Shown: positions 26,808 to 36,703 of the stretch, in pieces | How positions within the stretch are numbered: position 1 is the first letter of the stretch | Layout of the letters: every line of letters starts with the position of its first letter | Source of the DNA: Myxococcales bacterium | GTDB lineage: Bacteria; Myxococcota_A; Polyangia; Nannocystales; Nannocystaceae | Reading direction: 5' to 3' | Assembly (NCBI GenBank): GCA_020633295.1 | Contig: JACKDW010000025.1 | Span: 1 to 64,000 of the forward strand | DNA length: 64,000 nt | Translations under genes and position numbers: made by a program | Notes under the pieces: model-generated | Databases searched by the model: none | What the model was told of the DNA's origin: nothing | The model's input: only the letters and a program-made list of their open reading frames with translations

Positions 26808-28328
26808 TCACCGCGAGACGCGACGCGCCCGTCGACGCCCCCGCGCCCACGCCAAACCAACCCCGAGCCACAGCAGCCCGCGCCCGCGCGCCGGCCTGTC
26901 GCCGCCTCGGCAGCCGCAGCCCACGTCGCCGCCGGGCTCCTCGAGGCTGCCGTCGCTGCCGCCGGCGCTGACGCTCGATGCACCGCTGTCGACGGTCTCC
27001 CCGGCGCCGCTGGTGCCGGTGTCGCTCTCGCCGTCCCCGTCACCGTCGCCGTCTCCGTCTCCGTCGCCGTCTCCGTCTCCGTCTCCATCCCCGTCTCCGT
27101 CCCCGTCTCCGTCCCCATCCCCGTCGCCGTCTCCGTCTCCATCTCCGTCGCCGGGCTCGACGGCCGCCGCGAGCCCGGTGTGCAGGCTCTGCGCCGCAGT
27201 CGCGAACACGAGCCGGAAGCCCGCGCCCTCGCTCGTCATCGCGAAGCTCGTCGCGTCCTCCGTCGCCGCGAGCGCGGTGACCTGTCCCCAGGGGCTATCG
27301 GGCTCCTTCACGACCAGCTGCAGGCGCGCGCCGTCGGCTACGAGCCAGGCGATCGCCGCGCGGCCGAGCGCGTCGATCGCGACCTGCGCGAGCGGCTCGC
27401 CGTCGGCGAACTCGGGATCGAAGAGCGTCGCCGTCGGCAGCGACTGCCACGCCTCGGGCTGCTCGTCGCCGTACACCACCAGCGAGCTCGGCGTCGCCTC
27501 GACCCAGCCGATCGCCGTCAGGATCGCGCTCGTCCCCGCCGTCGCGACCGTGGGGCGCCCGACCGACGTCGCCCCGGGCGGATCGCCGAGATCCACGACC
27601 TGCTGCCACTGCCCGGCGATCCGGTCGACCGTCTTGACCGTGGCGAAGCGCCCGACGACGCGCAGCGACGCGGTCGCGTCGACCGCCGCCGACAGCTCGG
27701 CGAACAGCGGCTGCGTCGTCGCCCGCGTCTCGATCCAGTCGCCGCCCGCGAGCGGCCTGCGCCAGTGAAACACGCCCTGATCCTCGGGCGGCTGCGGCTC
27801 GGTCTTGATCACGTTGGCGAGCACGTGGACCTCGTCGCGGTCGACCGCCACGCTCAGGAACTCGGCCCAGCGGCCGGTGAGCTGCTCGCTCGTGATCACG
27901 CCCCCGTCGGCGTCGAGCTCGGCGTAGTACGCCCCGCCGCCCGGCTCCTTGCTCGGGGGCCCCCAGGCCACGTGCGCGACCCCGCCGGCGTCGACCGCCA
28001 CGACCGGGAGGTTGAACGGGAAGGCGATCGCCGCGGCGTCCGAGCCCGGGATCACGAGCTCGCCCGAGGGCGCCTGATCGTCCGCGAACACGACGTGACC
28101 GATCCCGCCGGCGATCCGCCGATAGACGACGTGCGTGCGCTCGCCGCCCCGGGCGACGGCGGGGTTGCGCGCCGGCGCGGTCGCCAGTGGCTTGGGCGCG
28201 CCCTCGACCCAACCTGTCCCATTCGCCATGGAGAATCGGGCGCCGCCGAGCCACGCCAGCGCGAGCGCGGCCGTGACGAGCGGAGCGTGTACAAGCAAAC
28301 GACGCGCGAGCAGAGCGGAGGGCTGCAT
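26808..28328 (-). CDS. Surface protein with Gly-Asp linker and MYXO-CTERM sorting tail
   Basis: 506 residues: N-terminal signal segment, a body of about 380 residues that looks like a beta-propeller built from repeated strands (GVAHVAWG, SVAVDRDEVHVLA, AIAWLVADG), then about 25 Gly-Asp dipeptides and a Ser-rich stretch, and a C-terminal tripartite tail: GCGCR, a hydrophobic helix and RGRRRARR. That is the MYXO-CTERM layout processed by a rhomboid/CAAX-type myxosortase in Myxococcota. The start ATG 28328 has TACGGT 6 nt upstream. The Gly-Asp codons (27030-27155) use mixed Gly codons, unlike the pure tract at 4986. Likely exposed on the cell surface. Confidence 0.8.
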   Translation of the reverse strand: MQPSALLARRLLVHAPLVTAALALAWLGGARFSMANGTGWVEGAPKPLATAPARNPAVARGGERTHVVYRRIAGGIGHVVFADDQAPSGELVIPGSDAAAIAFPFNLPVVAVDAGGVAHVAWGPPSKEPGGGAYYAELDADGGVITSEQLTGRWAEFLSVAVDRDEVHVLANVIKTEPQPPEDQGVFHWRRPLAGGDWIETRATTQPLFAELSAAVDATASLRVVGRFATVKTVDRIAGQWQQVVDLGDPPGATSVGRPTVATAGTSAILTAIGWVEATPSSLVVYGDEQPEAWQSLPTATLFDPEFADGEPLAQVAIDALGRAAIAWLVADGARLQLVVKEPDSPWGQVTALAATEDATSFAMTSEGAGFRLVFATAAQSLHTGLAAAVEPGDGDGDGDGDGDGDGDGDGDGDGDGDGDGDGDGDGDGDGDGESDTGTSGAGETVDSGASSVSAGGSDGSLEEPGGDVGCGCRGGDRPARGRGLLWLGVGLAWARGRRRARRVSR

Positions 28329-28444
28329 GGCCGGACCGTAGCGCGAATCCGCGCGCGCGAACACGTCGCCGCTGCGAGCCGCGCTCCGGCGTCGTCGGCG
28401 ACCTCACCCCGAACCTCCGCGAACGCGCACGCGGCCCGCCGCGG

Positions 28445-28450
28445 TATCAT
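28445..28450 (+). promoter_or_regulatory. -10 box TATCAT 6 nt before ATG 28457
   Basis: TANNNT box followed by cgcgcc and ATG; no room for a ribosome site, so probably leaderless. Confidence 0.5.
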
Positions 28451-28456
28451 CGCGCC

Positions 28457-28912
<456 letters not shown>

Positions 28913-28943
28913 TCGATCCCGCCGCGCCGCGGTCTATCGGCGC

Positions 28944-29885
28944 ATGCGACTGACCTGTTGTTCTCTACTCCTTATCACCGCCCTGCTCGCGCCAGGCTGC
29001 ACCGGCGAGGGCGCCGGCGGCACAGACAGCGACACCGAGCCGGGCGAGAGCCAATCGACGACCGACGCGCCGGAGACCAGCTCCACGAGCGACACCGCAA
29101 ACAGCACGGGCGACTCGCTCACGCCGCTGTGCGACGGCTCCCAAGACCTGCGGCTCGCGTGGACCCTGGACGGCGGCGGCCTGATCCGCGCGGACTTCGA
29201 ACGCGAGGTCGGCTTCTACTACCTCTACGTGCGCGGCGACTGTCACTACTGGCTGCTGCCCTACGCCAAGCCGCCCGAGGTCCCCGCGTTCGAGACGCTG
29301 ACCGGCGCGCTCGACGAGGCCGCCGAGCAGGCGCTGATGGAGCGCGTGCAGTACGGCGCCTGGGACGAGCTCGCGGGCTGCTGGCCTGAGCCCGGCGGCG
29401 CCGACGTCAGCACGACGATCGTCCATGACGGCCACAGCGAGGGGATGGTCGTGTGCGTCGGCGAGTGCCCCGCGGCGCCCGACCCCGTGCGCGCGCTCTC
29501 GAATTCCATGCGCGACGCCTTCGCCGAGCTCGCGCTCTCGGCCGCCCCGCTCGACGACGCGCCGATGCGCGTGCTGGCCACGCCCGCGCTGCCCGAGCAG
29601 GCCTCCGCGACCGCGGTCGCGTGGACCGTCGCGCTCGACCTCGCCGCCGTCGCGGTCCCCGAGGACGACTTCGTGCACCAGGGGATGTCGACCTTGATCG
29701 ACGACCCGACCACCGCCGCCGCGCTGCGGGCGTTTCGCCTCGAGCACGGCGACGCGATGGCCGACTTCTTCGAGTTCTACGTGGAGACGCCAGGCGGCGA
29801 CTTCTACGAGGTCTACGTCCGCGACGCGCTGCCCTTCGAAGACGCTGCGGGCCTGATCCCCAGGCCAGGCGTGATCGGCTGCTGA
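28944..29885 (+). CDS. Hypothetical lipoprotein
   Basis: 313 residues: lipobox LAPGC, an Asp/Ser/Thr linker to about residue 60, then a globular domain with several Cys (LCDGSQDLRLAW, GDCHYWLLPYA, AGCWPEPGG, CVGEC). It ends VIGC. The domain is not recognised; related-looking proteins with this layout appear to be common in Nannocystis-like genomes (impression, not searched). ATG 28944 is chosen because the signal peptide begins there; TCTATC lies 5 nt upstream. A GC hairpin follows the stop. Confidence 0.7.
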   Translation: MRLTCCSLLLITALLAPGCTGEGAGGTDSDTEPGESQSTTDAPETSSTSDTANSTGDSLTPLCDGSQDLRLAWTLDGGGLIRADFEREVGFYYLYVRGDCHYWLLPYAKPPEVPAFETLTGALDEAAEQALMERVQYGAWDELAGCWPEPGGADVSTTIVHDGHSEGMVVCVGECPAAPDPVRALSNSMRDAFAELALSAAPLDDAPMRVLATPALPEQASATAVAWTVALDLAAVAVPEDDFVHQGMSTLIDDPTTAAALRAFRLEHGDAMADFFEFYVETPGGDFYEVYVRDALPFEDAAGLIPRPGVIGC

Positions 29886-29888
29886 TCC

Positions 29889-29909
29889 GGCGGCGCCCGA
29901 GGGGCGCCG
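29889..29909. terminator. GC hairpin after the lipoprotein gene at 28944
   Basis: gcggcgccc-gag-gggcgccgc, a perfect 9-bp stem with a short loop starting 3 nt after the stop codon. No U-tract. Confidence 0.5.
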
Positions 29910-30025
29910 CGAGATCCTCCGCGCGGACGGGGACCATCTCGCGCCTCGCCCGCCCGACACGGCCGCAGCGGGGCGCGTCGCCCCGCTGCGGGCGGAACGA
30001 AGGTTGCACACGCGAGCTGCGGACC

Positions 30026-30577
30026 ATGCAGCGTCATCGACTCCTCAGCTCGCCCACGCCCTGCTCCACCGCCGCGATGCTCGTCGGGCTGACGCTCGCC
30101 GCCGTCGCGCTCTCGGCCTGCGCGGCCGGGGATCCGCGCTTCGCCGCCGAGACCCCCGCCGGCTTCTTCGCCGGCCTGTGGCACGGGATCATCTCCTTCG
30201 TCACGCTGATCATCGGCATCTTCAGCGACGCCGTGCGCGTGTACGAGGTGCACAACGTCGGCGGCTGGTACGACTTCGGCTTCCTGCTCGGCGCGACGTG
30301 TTTCTGGGGCGGGAGCTCCTCGGCCTATCGCCGCGGCTTCCGTCGCGGCCGTCGCAGCGCGCAGGTCGAGGACGAGTGGCGCGACGTGAGCGAGGCGGTC
30401 GAGCGCAAGATCAAGCGCAAGATCGCCGAGTGGGCTGACGCCGAGCCCGACGAGGACTGGACCCGGGTCGAGGCCAAGGCGGAGCGCAAGCTCAAGCGCA
30501 AGCTCAAGCAGTGGCTCGAGTCCGAGGACACCCTCGACCCCGACCTCCGCGCGACCGACAGGGCGGCCCCGAAGTAG
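30026..30577 (+). CDS. Conserved hypothetical lipoprotein with membrane helix
   Basis: 183 residues: lipobox LSAC, then a strongly conserved block AGFFAGLWHGIISF, LIIGIF, VYEVHNVGGWYDFGFLLG, containing one or two hydrophobic segments, and a charged helical C-terminus (ERKIKRKIAEW, AERKLKRKLKQWL). The GLWHG...YDFGFLLG block occurs in a widespread family of small bacterial membrane proteins without known function. The Lys/Arg-rich tail is probably cytoplasmic or peripheral. It stands alone, with a leader of over 100 nt after the upstream hairpin. Confidence 0.75.
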   Translation: MQRHRLLSSPTPCSTAAMLVGLTLAAVALSACAAGDPRFAAETPAGFFAGLWHGIISFVTLIIGIFSDAVRVYEVHNVGGWYDFGFLLGATCFWGGSSSAYRRGFRRGRRSAQVEDEWRDVSEAVERKIKRKIAEWADAEPDEDWTRVEAKAERKLKRKLKQWLESEDTLDPDLRATDRAAPK

Positions 30578-30722
30578 GCGACCGCCGCGAGCGAGCCGCA
30601 TCGCGTCGCGCGCCCCGTCGCCCGAACCGCGCGCCCGTGCGCGCGAGGTCGTCGGGCGACGGCGCCCGGGGCGCTCGTTCGCCATCGCTTGACCCGGAGC
30701 CGCGCGCGGCCCGACCCTGGTC

Positions 30723-31940
30723 GTGGTGTCGTCCTTCACGATCGCCTCGCTGAGCGTCTACGCCCTCGTCGTCGCCAGCGCCGGGCTCTCGCGCGGCCGC
30801 GTGTTCGCGCTGTTCGCCGCGGTCCTGCTCGGCGTCCACACGGCGGTCTCGACGGCCCTGTTTCCATATGTCCCCGAGGTCCTGTCGATCCCGATCTACG
30901 CGGCGCAGGCGCTCACCTTCCTGCACTTCGCCACGCTCACGCGCCCGCGCATGCGCCCGTGGTGGCACCGCGCGCTGATCACCTACCCGGCGCTGTGGTT
31001 CGTCAGCGCGACCTTCCTCGCCATCCCGTGGGCGCTCGCCTCGGCCTTCGGCGCCCGCCCCTCGCTGTGGTGGCTGCCCTTCGTCGCCGCCGGGCTGGGC
31101 CTCGTGGAGTCCCTGTGGACGCGCGCCGAGCTCGTCGACCTGGTCCTCGATCGCCGCGACGCCGGCCCGACGCTGCGACGGGACGAGCGCGCGCTGACCC
31201 GCTCACGCCGCCCGAAGACCGCGGGCGCGAGCGCCCGCCCGCTGCGGATCGTGCAGATCACCGACCCGCACCTCGGGCCGTTCATGTCCGCCCGGCGCCT
31301 GCGGGCCATCTGCGAGCGCGCCGTCGCGGCCGCGCCCGACCTCGTGCTGCTCACGGGCGACTTCTTCACCATGGAGTCCTCGGCGACCCCGGGCCTGCTC
31401 GCCGGCGCGCTCGCGCCGCTGCGCGACCTCGAGGGGCGGGTGTTCGCCTGCTTCGGCAACCACGATCACGAGGCGCCGACCTTCGTGCGCCAGGGCCTCG
31501 CGGACGTCGGCGCGCGCCTGCTGGTCGACGAGGCCGCGCTGGTCGAGACGCCCGCGGGCCCCGTGCAGCTGCTCGGCTTCGACTTCATCTGGCGCGACCG
31601 CGACGTCCGCCTGGCCGAGGTCTGCCGCCGTCACCCGCGGATCCCCGGCGCGCTGCGGCTCGCGCTGCTGCACGACCCGGGCGCGTTCCGCCACGTGCCC
31701 GAGGGACAGGTCGACCTCGCGCTCTCCGGCCACACGCACGGCGGCCACGTCGGCCTCCTGACGTTCGGGATCCGCTGGACCGTCATCGGCGCGCTCTCCA
31801 GCGTGCCCGACTTCGGGCTGTGGACCCGCGGGCGCGATCGCCTGTACGTCCACCGCGGCACGGGTCACTACGGGTACCCGCTGCGCCTCGGCGTGCCCGC
31901 CGAGGAGAGCGTCATGCAGATCCACTGGTCCGGCGAATAG
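30723..31940 (+). CDS. Membrane-anchored metallophosphoesterase (YkuE/YaeI-like)
   Basis: 405 residues: four hydrophobic helices in the first 130 residues, then a calcineurin-like phosphoesterase domain with all metal motifs: ITDPHLG (D-x-H), LTGDFF (GD), FGNHDHE (GNHD), LLHDP and SGHTHGGH. This form matches YkuE/YaeI-like enzymes that act on UDP-diacylglucosamine-type or phospholipid substrates at the membrane, but the substrate is inferred. Start GTG 30723 places the first helix at the N-terminus; the family normally has this membrane region. It is tail-to-tail with the small reverse gene at 31972. Confidence 0.88.
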   Translation: MVSSFTIASLSVYALVVASAGLSRGRVFALFAAVLLGVHTAVSTALFPYVPEVLSIPIYAAQALTFLHFATLTRPRMRPWWHRALITYPALWFVSATFLAIPWALASAFGARPSLWWLPFVAAGLGLVESLWTRAELVDLVLDRRDAGPTLRRDERALTRSRRPKTAGASARPLRIVQITDPHLGPFMSARRLRAICERAVAAAPDLVLLTGDFFTMESSATPGLLAGALAPLRDLEGRVFACFGNHDHEAPTFVRQGLADVGARLLVDEAALVETPAGPVQLLGFDFIWRDRDVRLAEVCRRHPRIPGALRLALLHDPGAFRHVPEGQVDLALSGHTHGGHVGLLTFGIRWTVIGALSSVPDFGLWTRGRDRLYVHRGTGHYGYPLRLGVPAEESVMQIHWSGE

Positions 31941-31971
31941 GCGAGTTTTGGCGCGAGCTCGCCGGGCGTCG

Positions 31972-32286
31972 CTATCGACCGCGCCGGCGCGCGCCCAGCA
32001 GGAGCGCGCCGAGCAGCGCGAGCCCCCACGCGTCGCCGGGCCCGTCGCCCGCCCGGCAGCCCTTCGGCGACGGCCCCGGCGGCTTCTTGGCCGCGTCCTC
32101 GTCCTCCGCGTCGACGATCGGGAGTTCGGGCTCGAACGCGTCCTCGTCGTCCTCGCGCGCCGCGGCGCCCTCGTCCGCGTAGGCGATGATCTGCACGGCC
32201 TCGTCGAGGACGATCTCGCGCTCCGCGAGCGTGTCCGGGGGCGCGCCCGTCATGAGGAGAAACGCGATCGTCAGTGACACCTGCAT
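31972..32286 (-). CDS. Small acidic protein with MYXO-CTERM-type tail
   Basis: 104 residues: N-terminal signal (MQVSLTIAFLLMTGAPP), an acidic middle (EDDEDAFEPELPIVDAEDED), then GCRAGDGPGDAW, a hydrophobic helix LALLGALLLGA and RRRGR. The Cys-helix-Arg ending is the MYXO-CTERM pattern. With so little between signal and tail, it may be a short surface peptide or a spacer anchored after cleavage. No domain recognised. Confidence 0.65.
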   Translation of the reverse strand: MQVSLTIAFLLMTGAPPDTLAEREIVLDEAVQIIAYADEGAAAREDDEDAFEPELPIVDAEDEDAAKKPPGPSPKGCRAGDGPGDAWGLALLGALLLGARRRGR

Positions 32287-32399
32287 AGCTCTCGACCTCC
32301 GGCTCCCGATCGATTGTCCGTCACCGGCGACATGTCCTCAAGCGCTACCTCGGGGCGCGCGGGCTCGAGCTCGCGCGTGAGCCCGCGCGCGAGCCGCGA

Positions 32400-32405
32400 T
32401 ACACT
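32400..32405 (+). promoter_or_regulatory. -10 box TACACT 7 nt before GTG 32413
   Basis: TANNNT box directly before an in-frame GTG; supports GTG 32413 over the longer start at 32314. Confidence 0.45.
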
Positions 32406-32412
32406 GACGCGC

Positions 32413-32847
32413 GTGGCACCGCAGACGCCAGAGGGACCCGCGCGCGTGCGCGTCGTTCACGTCAGCCTCGGCCGCGCGACGCTGCTCGTCGGCGTCATCG
32501 GCAGCGTCGGCCTGCTGCTCGGCTGCCTGTTCGCGTTCGTGACGCTGACCGGATCGGAGCAGCGCGTCGCGACGCGGACCGGCGAGCTGTTCATGCTGTT
32601 CATCATCGGCTCGGTGATGTCGTTCGTGACAGGTGGCTTCGCGGCCGCGATGTTCAACCTGATCGCGCCCGCGCTCGGCGGCCTCGAGCTCGAGCTCGCG
32701 ACGGCGCCGACGACGACGCCCGCGCCACGCGACGCGCCCGCGCGTCGACGCTGCCCGGGCTGCGGGGCCGAGGTCGCGGCCTCGCGCTCCTTCTGCCCCG
32801 AGTGCGACCACGACCTCGACGACGCCGCCCAGACAGCGCCGACGTGA
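32413..32847 (+). CDS. Small membrane protein with C-terminal zinc ribbon
   Basis: About 144 residues with two transmembrane helices (LLVGVIGSVGLLLGCLFAF and LFMLFIIGSVMSFVTGGFAAA), a short Thr/Pro linker and a C-terminal zinc ribbon CPGC...FCPEC. Such two-helix plus zinc-ribbon proteins are common and mostly of unknown function; the ribbon would face the cytoplasm if the N-terminus does. GTG 32413 is chosen on the promoter box; the region upstream is Ser/Arg-rich and unlike coding sequence. Confidence 0.65.
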   Translation: MAPQTPEGPARVRVVHVSLGRATLLVGVIGSVGLLLGCLFAFVTLTGSEQRVATRTGELFMLFIIGSVMSFVTGGFAAAMFNLIAPALGGLELELATAPTTTPAPRDAPARRRCPGCGAEVAASRSFCPECDHDLDDAAQTAPT

Positions 32848-32944
32848 ATGGCGTTCTCGCGGGCGCCGCGTCGCCGAGCGCGCGGACGTCCGCGCGAGGC
32901 GCGTGGGTCACACGAGCGTCGCGATTTAATGCGATGTGTAGCCA

Positions 32945-34240
32945 ATGCGTCACGTCCTCGCGAAGTTCCTCCCGTCCGCCGCGCTCGTGATCTCGACCTG
33001 CGCGCTCGCGTGCGGCGGCGCGCCCGAGGGCACCGGCGCGAGCGAGGGGGACGCGACCAGCGATGGGAGCCAGACCGCGAGCGACGGCGCGACCACCGTC
33101 GGCGCGTCCACCCTCGACACGACCGACGCGAGCGCCGGGCCGCAGACCAGCGGCTCGGAGACGGACGGCGCGACGACTGACGCGACCGGCTCGACGACCG
33201 GCGCGACGTCGAGCGACGCGGCGACCACCGACGTGACCACCGACGTGACCACCGACGTGACCACCGACGTGACCGACGCGACCACCGACGCGCCCACGAC
33301 CGGCGAGCCCACCGACACCGGCGTCGACACCGGCGGCCCGCTCGACGACGTGCTCACGCTCGATCACGTGCAGGTCAAGGGCACGCACAACAGCTACCAC
33401 CAAGAGCCGCTGATCCCCTTCGACCCGAGCCACGAGTACTCGCACGCGCCGCTCGACGTCCAGCTCGAGTCGCAGGGCGTGCGCGCGTTCGAGCTCGACA
33501 TCCACCAGGCGCCCGGCGGCTTTCAGGTCTATCACATCGCGGTCATCGACGCGGTGACGAGCTGCCTGTCGTTCAGCGACTGCATGGAGACCATCAAGGG
33601 CTGGTCCGACGCGCACCCGCTGCACCTGCCGATCTTCGTGTGGCTCGAGATCAAGGACGAGACCGGCGGCCAGCCGATCGACGCGAGCGACCTCCTGCTG
33701 CTCGAGGACGAGATCCGCAGCACCTTCCCCGAAGACCAGCTGTTCACGCCCGACGATCTCTCGGCCGGCTACCCGAACGTCCGCGCGGCGCTCGAGGCGG
33801 AGGGCTGGCCGACGCTCGGCGACGTCCGCGGTCAGGTCATGTTCATCATGCTCTCGGTGGACGAGCACGCCGAGCACCTGACGTCGGGCTTCACGACGCT
33901 CGCCGGTCGCGCGATGTTCGCCCGCGCGACCCCGGAGCACTTCGACGACCCCTGGGCGGCGGTCGCCAAGCTCGGCACGGGCGGGCAGGACGTCGTCGAC
34001 GCCCACGCCCGCCGCCTGCTGATCGCGACCAACGTCTGCGGCGCGGGCGAGAGCGACGACGAGTGCACAGGCGCGCTCGAGACGGCCAAGGCCTCCGGGC
34101 TGCACATGCTCAAGGACGACTTCCCGGCGCCGGTGAACAACATGGAGTACTTCCTCGACTTCCCCGACGGCAACCCGGCGCGCTGCAACCCCGTGACCGC
34201 GCCGCCGGAGTGCACGAGCGAGGCGCTCGAGGATCTGTGA
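32945..34240 (+). CDS. PI-PLC-like (PF16670-type) phosphodiesterase lipoprotein
   Basis: 431 residues: lipobox CALAC, a long Thr/Asp/Ser linker to about residue 130 with TTDV repeats, then a TIM-barrel phosphodiesterase domain. Key strings: VKGTHNSYH (first catalytic His), AFELDIHQ with YHIAVID (second His and metal residues) and FVWLEIKDE. This is the layout of the Ca-dependent phosphoinositide-specific phospholipase C family of bacteria. It would act outside the cell on phospholipid or GPI-like headgroups; a role in prey lysis is possible but not shown. ATG 32945 yields the signal peptide. Confidence 0.82.
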   Translation: MRHVLAKFLPSAALVISTCALACGGAPEGTGASEGDATSDGSQTASDGATTVGASTLDTTDASAGPQTSGSETDGATTDATGSTTGATSSDAATTDVTTDVTTDVTTDVTDATTDAPTTGEPTDTGVDTGGPLDDVLTLDHVQVKGTHNSYHQEPLIPFDPSHEYSHAPLDVQLESQGVRAFELDIHQAPGGFQVYHIAVIDAVTSCLSFSDCMETIKGWSDAHPLHLPIFVWLEIKDETGGQPIDASDLLLLEDEIRSTFPEDQLFTPDDLSAGYPNVRAALEAEGWPTLGDVRGQVMFIMLSVDEHAEHLTSGFTTLAGRAMFARATPEHFDDPWAAVAKLGTGGQDVVDAHARRLLIATNVCGAGESDDECTGALETAKASGLHMLKDDFPAPVNNMEYFLDFPDGNPARCNPVTAPPECTSEALEDL

Positions 34241-34318
34241 TCGTCCGCGGCGCGCGACGACGCGCTCGCCCGCGCGCTCGCGCGCCCGCGCAAGCCGGCT
34301 AACCGGCACGTTTTCAGC

Positions 34319-34324
34319 TACCCT
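34319..34324 (+). promoter_or_regulatory. -10 box TACCCT 7 nt before ATG 34332
   Basis: TANNNT box with short spacer, no Shine-Dalgarno sequence. Confidence 0.4.
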
Positions 34325-34331
34325 CGAGCGC

Positions 34332-35471
34332 ATGGCTTCCTGGACATGGCGCTTGGTGGGGGCGCTCGCGTGCGCGTGCGCGGGCTGCTTCAGTGACCCC
34401 GGCGCGTCCACGGCGAGCGAGAGCGCGAGCGACGGGACCGCCGCGAGCGACGCGAGCGACGGGACCGCCGCGAGCGCGTCGAGCTCCTCGAGCCCCTCCA
34501 CGACGAGCGCGTCGCAGCCGAGCACCAGCGGGAGCCCCACCGGCGGGCCGACGAGCGCGGCGACCGACGCCGCGAGCTCGAGCGTCGAGACCACCGCCGG
34601 CGCCTGCGAGCTCACGCCCGAGTGTCAGCCGGGGCAGACCCAGCTCGGCGACTCGTGCGGCGGCTGCAGCGTCGAGCAGCGCGAGTGCGGGGACGACTGC
34701 GTCTGGGGCGAGTGGAGCTGCGTCGCCGACGCGGACACCTGCGGCGTCTGGATCCTGCGCGCGGGCGACCCCGAGTGGACGGCGCTGCCCATCGAGCTCA
34801 ACGGCGTCGCCCAGTACACCCCCGACGACCCGATCCAGGCGGCGTTCAACCTCGAGCTGAGCGACACGGCCTACGTGCTCACCGAGCAGGAGTTCCACGT
34901 CATCGACCTCGAGAGCCTCACCTGGCTCAACCGCGGTGACCGACAGGACATGTTCGCCGAGGCGACCGAGCAGAACCTCGAGGGCGCGATCTCGATCAAC
35001 ATCGGGCTCGCTATGGACGGCAACGTCTCGAACAAGGAGGCGGTCATCCTCTACAGCGACGAGGACTACTGGGCCTTCGAGCTCGCGGTCGGCCAGGCCA
35101 ACGCGATCTTCCAGGACGAGGGGCCGTGCTGCGGGCAGCTCGACACCTGGATGAGCCCGCACGCGCCGGACCCCGGGGACATGCGCGCGATCTGGCTCGA
35201 CATGGTCGGGAACCCGGCGTGGAACCCGATCAACGTGTTTAACTGCCCCCCGCTGATCGACGGCACCCCGCTCACGCGCTACGCCGGCTTCATCGTCGTC
35301 GACGAGACCGTCCGCCTGCAGGATCAATCCGGCTGCGGGAACTTCGTCGGCACCGTCCCCTACGACCAGTACGACCCGTTCACGCTGCCGCTCGCGCCGC
35401 CCTCGCCCGACGTCGTCGGCGCGGCGCTGTTCCACGGCGGCGACCTCTACGTGTTCAAGGCCGACGTCTGA
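34332..35471 (+). CDS. Hypothetical Cys-containing lipoprotein
   Basis: 379 residues: signal peptide with lipobox ACAGC, a Ser/Ala/Thr linker to about residue 95, a small Cys-rich module (CELTPECQPGQ, CGGCSVEQRECGDDC, WSC) of about 50 residues and a C-terminal domain of about 220 residues with hydrophobic strands and a Cys pair (GPCCGQLDTW, FNCPPL). The Cys-rich module recalls small disulphide-bonded modules seen in secreted myxobacterial proteins. Function not recognised. It is convergent with the membrane protein at 35523. Confidence 0.7.
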   Translation: MASWTWRLVGALACACAGCFSDPGASTASESASDGTAASDASDGTAASASSSSSPSTTSASQPSTSGSPTGGPTSAATDAASSSVETTAGACELTPECQPGQTQLGDSCGGCSVEQRECGDDCVWGEWSCVADADTCGVWILRAGDPEWTALPIELNGVAQYTPDDPIQAAFNLELSDTAYVLTEQEFHVIDLESLTWLNRGDRQDMFAEATEQNLEGAISINIGLAMDGNVSNKEAVILYSDEDYWAFELAVGQANAIFQDEGPCCGQLDTWMSPHAPDPGDMRAIWLDMVGNPAWNPINVFNCPPLIDGTPLTRYAGFIVVDETVRLQDQSGCGNFVGTVPYDQYDPFTLPLAPPSPDVVGAALFHGGDLYVFKADV

Positions 35472-35522
35472 GCCGCGCGCGCGGTCGACGTCCACGAGCG
35501 CGCGCCCGGTCCGCGGCCGCGC

Positions 35523-36521
35523 TCACGCGGCCCCGGGGATCACTCGCCGCGCGCCTCGCCAGGTGATCTGCGCCATCACGAAGGCCATCAGCAGCCCGCC
35601 GCTGCCCCACAGCAGCACGTGCGCGCCGATCGGGGTCGACTCGTCGACCAGCGGCCCCGGCGCGAAGCTCAGCGGCAGCGCCACCGTCCACGCCAGCGCC
35701 GTCCACGGGATCCAGCGCCAGGCTCGCGGCGCGTGGCGCCGCAGCTCGAGCCACTGCGCGCCGCCGATCGCGACCAGGCCGACGACCGCGACGAGGCAGC
35801 CCGCGACCGCCACGAGCCACACCGGCGCGTCGTCGCGACCGGCCGCCAGCATCATCGTCATCACGCTCGCCCACACCGCGCCGGCGCCCAGCGACGTGAG
35901 CCCCGCGTAGCGCCAGCGCCGGACCGGGACCGGCAGCGCGAGCGCCTGCCCGAGCCCGAGCGCGAGGCCCTCGACGAAGCCCGCGAGCGTGACGGCGACG
36001 GCCTGCTGCGCGTCGCTCAGCGCGAGCTGGGCCGACGCGATGCCGGCGAGCGCCGGCGCCATGTAGCCGAGGAACTCGCCGGCCGTGACGAGGATCAGCC
36101 AGCGGTGCCTACGCTGTCCGCTCCGCCACGCGCCCGCGAGCCCCAGCCCCAGCAGCGCGAGCCCCAGCCCGCCGTACACGCCGTGCAGCCAGTGCAGCTC
36201 CCACAGCAGCGCGAGCTCGGCGACGATCCACACCGTCAGCGCGCCGCCGGCGAGGATCGTCGCGTCGAGCGCCGCGGGCGAGCGACGCAGCGTCAGCGCG
36301 ACGGCGCCCACGCTCGCGCCGCCGACGACCAGCGCGAGGAGCAGACCCGGGACCAGGAACGAGCGAAACGGGGTGCGCTCGAGCAGCGCGACCGGGGGCA
36401 TGAATTGATTCCCGCCGTGGGGGAAAACCACGAGCTCGATCCCGCCGGCGACGGCGGAGATCGCCGAGAACAGCGCGAGCGCGACGATCAGCCGTCGACG
36501 GGGCACGGGGTGGTTCGCCAT
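35523..36521 (-). CDS. Polytopic membrane protein, unknown function
   Basis: 332 residues with about nine transmembrane helices and short loops; no cofactor or transport motif recognised. The first helix follows MANHPVPRRR, suggesting a cytoplasmic N-terminus. ATG 36521 is used. It is divergent from the SLC12-like transporter gene (183 bp between starts), so the two may share regulation. Confidence 0.75.
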   Translation of the reverse strand: MANHPVPRRRLIVALALFSAISAVAGGIELVVFPHGGNQFMPPVALLERTPFRSFLVPGLLLALVVGGASVGAVALTLRRSPAALDATILAGGALTVWIVAELALLWELHWLHGVYGGLGLALLGLGLAGAWRSGQRRHRWLILVTAGEFLGYMAPALAGIASAQLALSDAQQAVAVTLAGFVEGLALGLGQALALPVPVRRWRYAGLTSLGAGAVWASVMTMMLAAGRDDAPVWLVAVAGCLVAVVGLVAIGGAQWLELRRHAPRAWRWIPWTALAWTVALPLSFAPGPLVDESTPIGAHVLLWGSGGLLMAFVMAQITWRGARRVIPGAA

Positions 36522-36703
36522 GCCCCGGCGAGTAGCACGACGCGGTCCAAGCGAGTCGAGCCGCGCCGGGCCGCGCCCGCAGCCGCGTCGCCGAGCGGTA
36601 GCGACCGCAGCGCGACCGCGTGCGCGCGATCGGGGAAAAGTCCGAGCTCCGGCGGTCTCGGTTCAGTGCTATCGATCGAGCGAGCGAGCGAGTCGCCGGC
36701 GCC

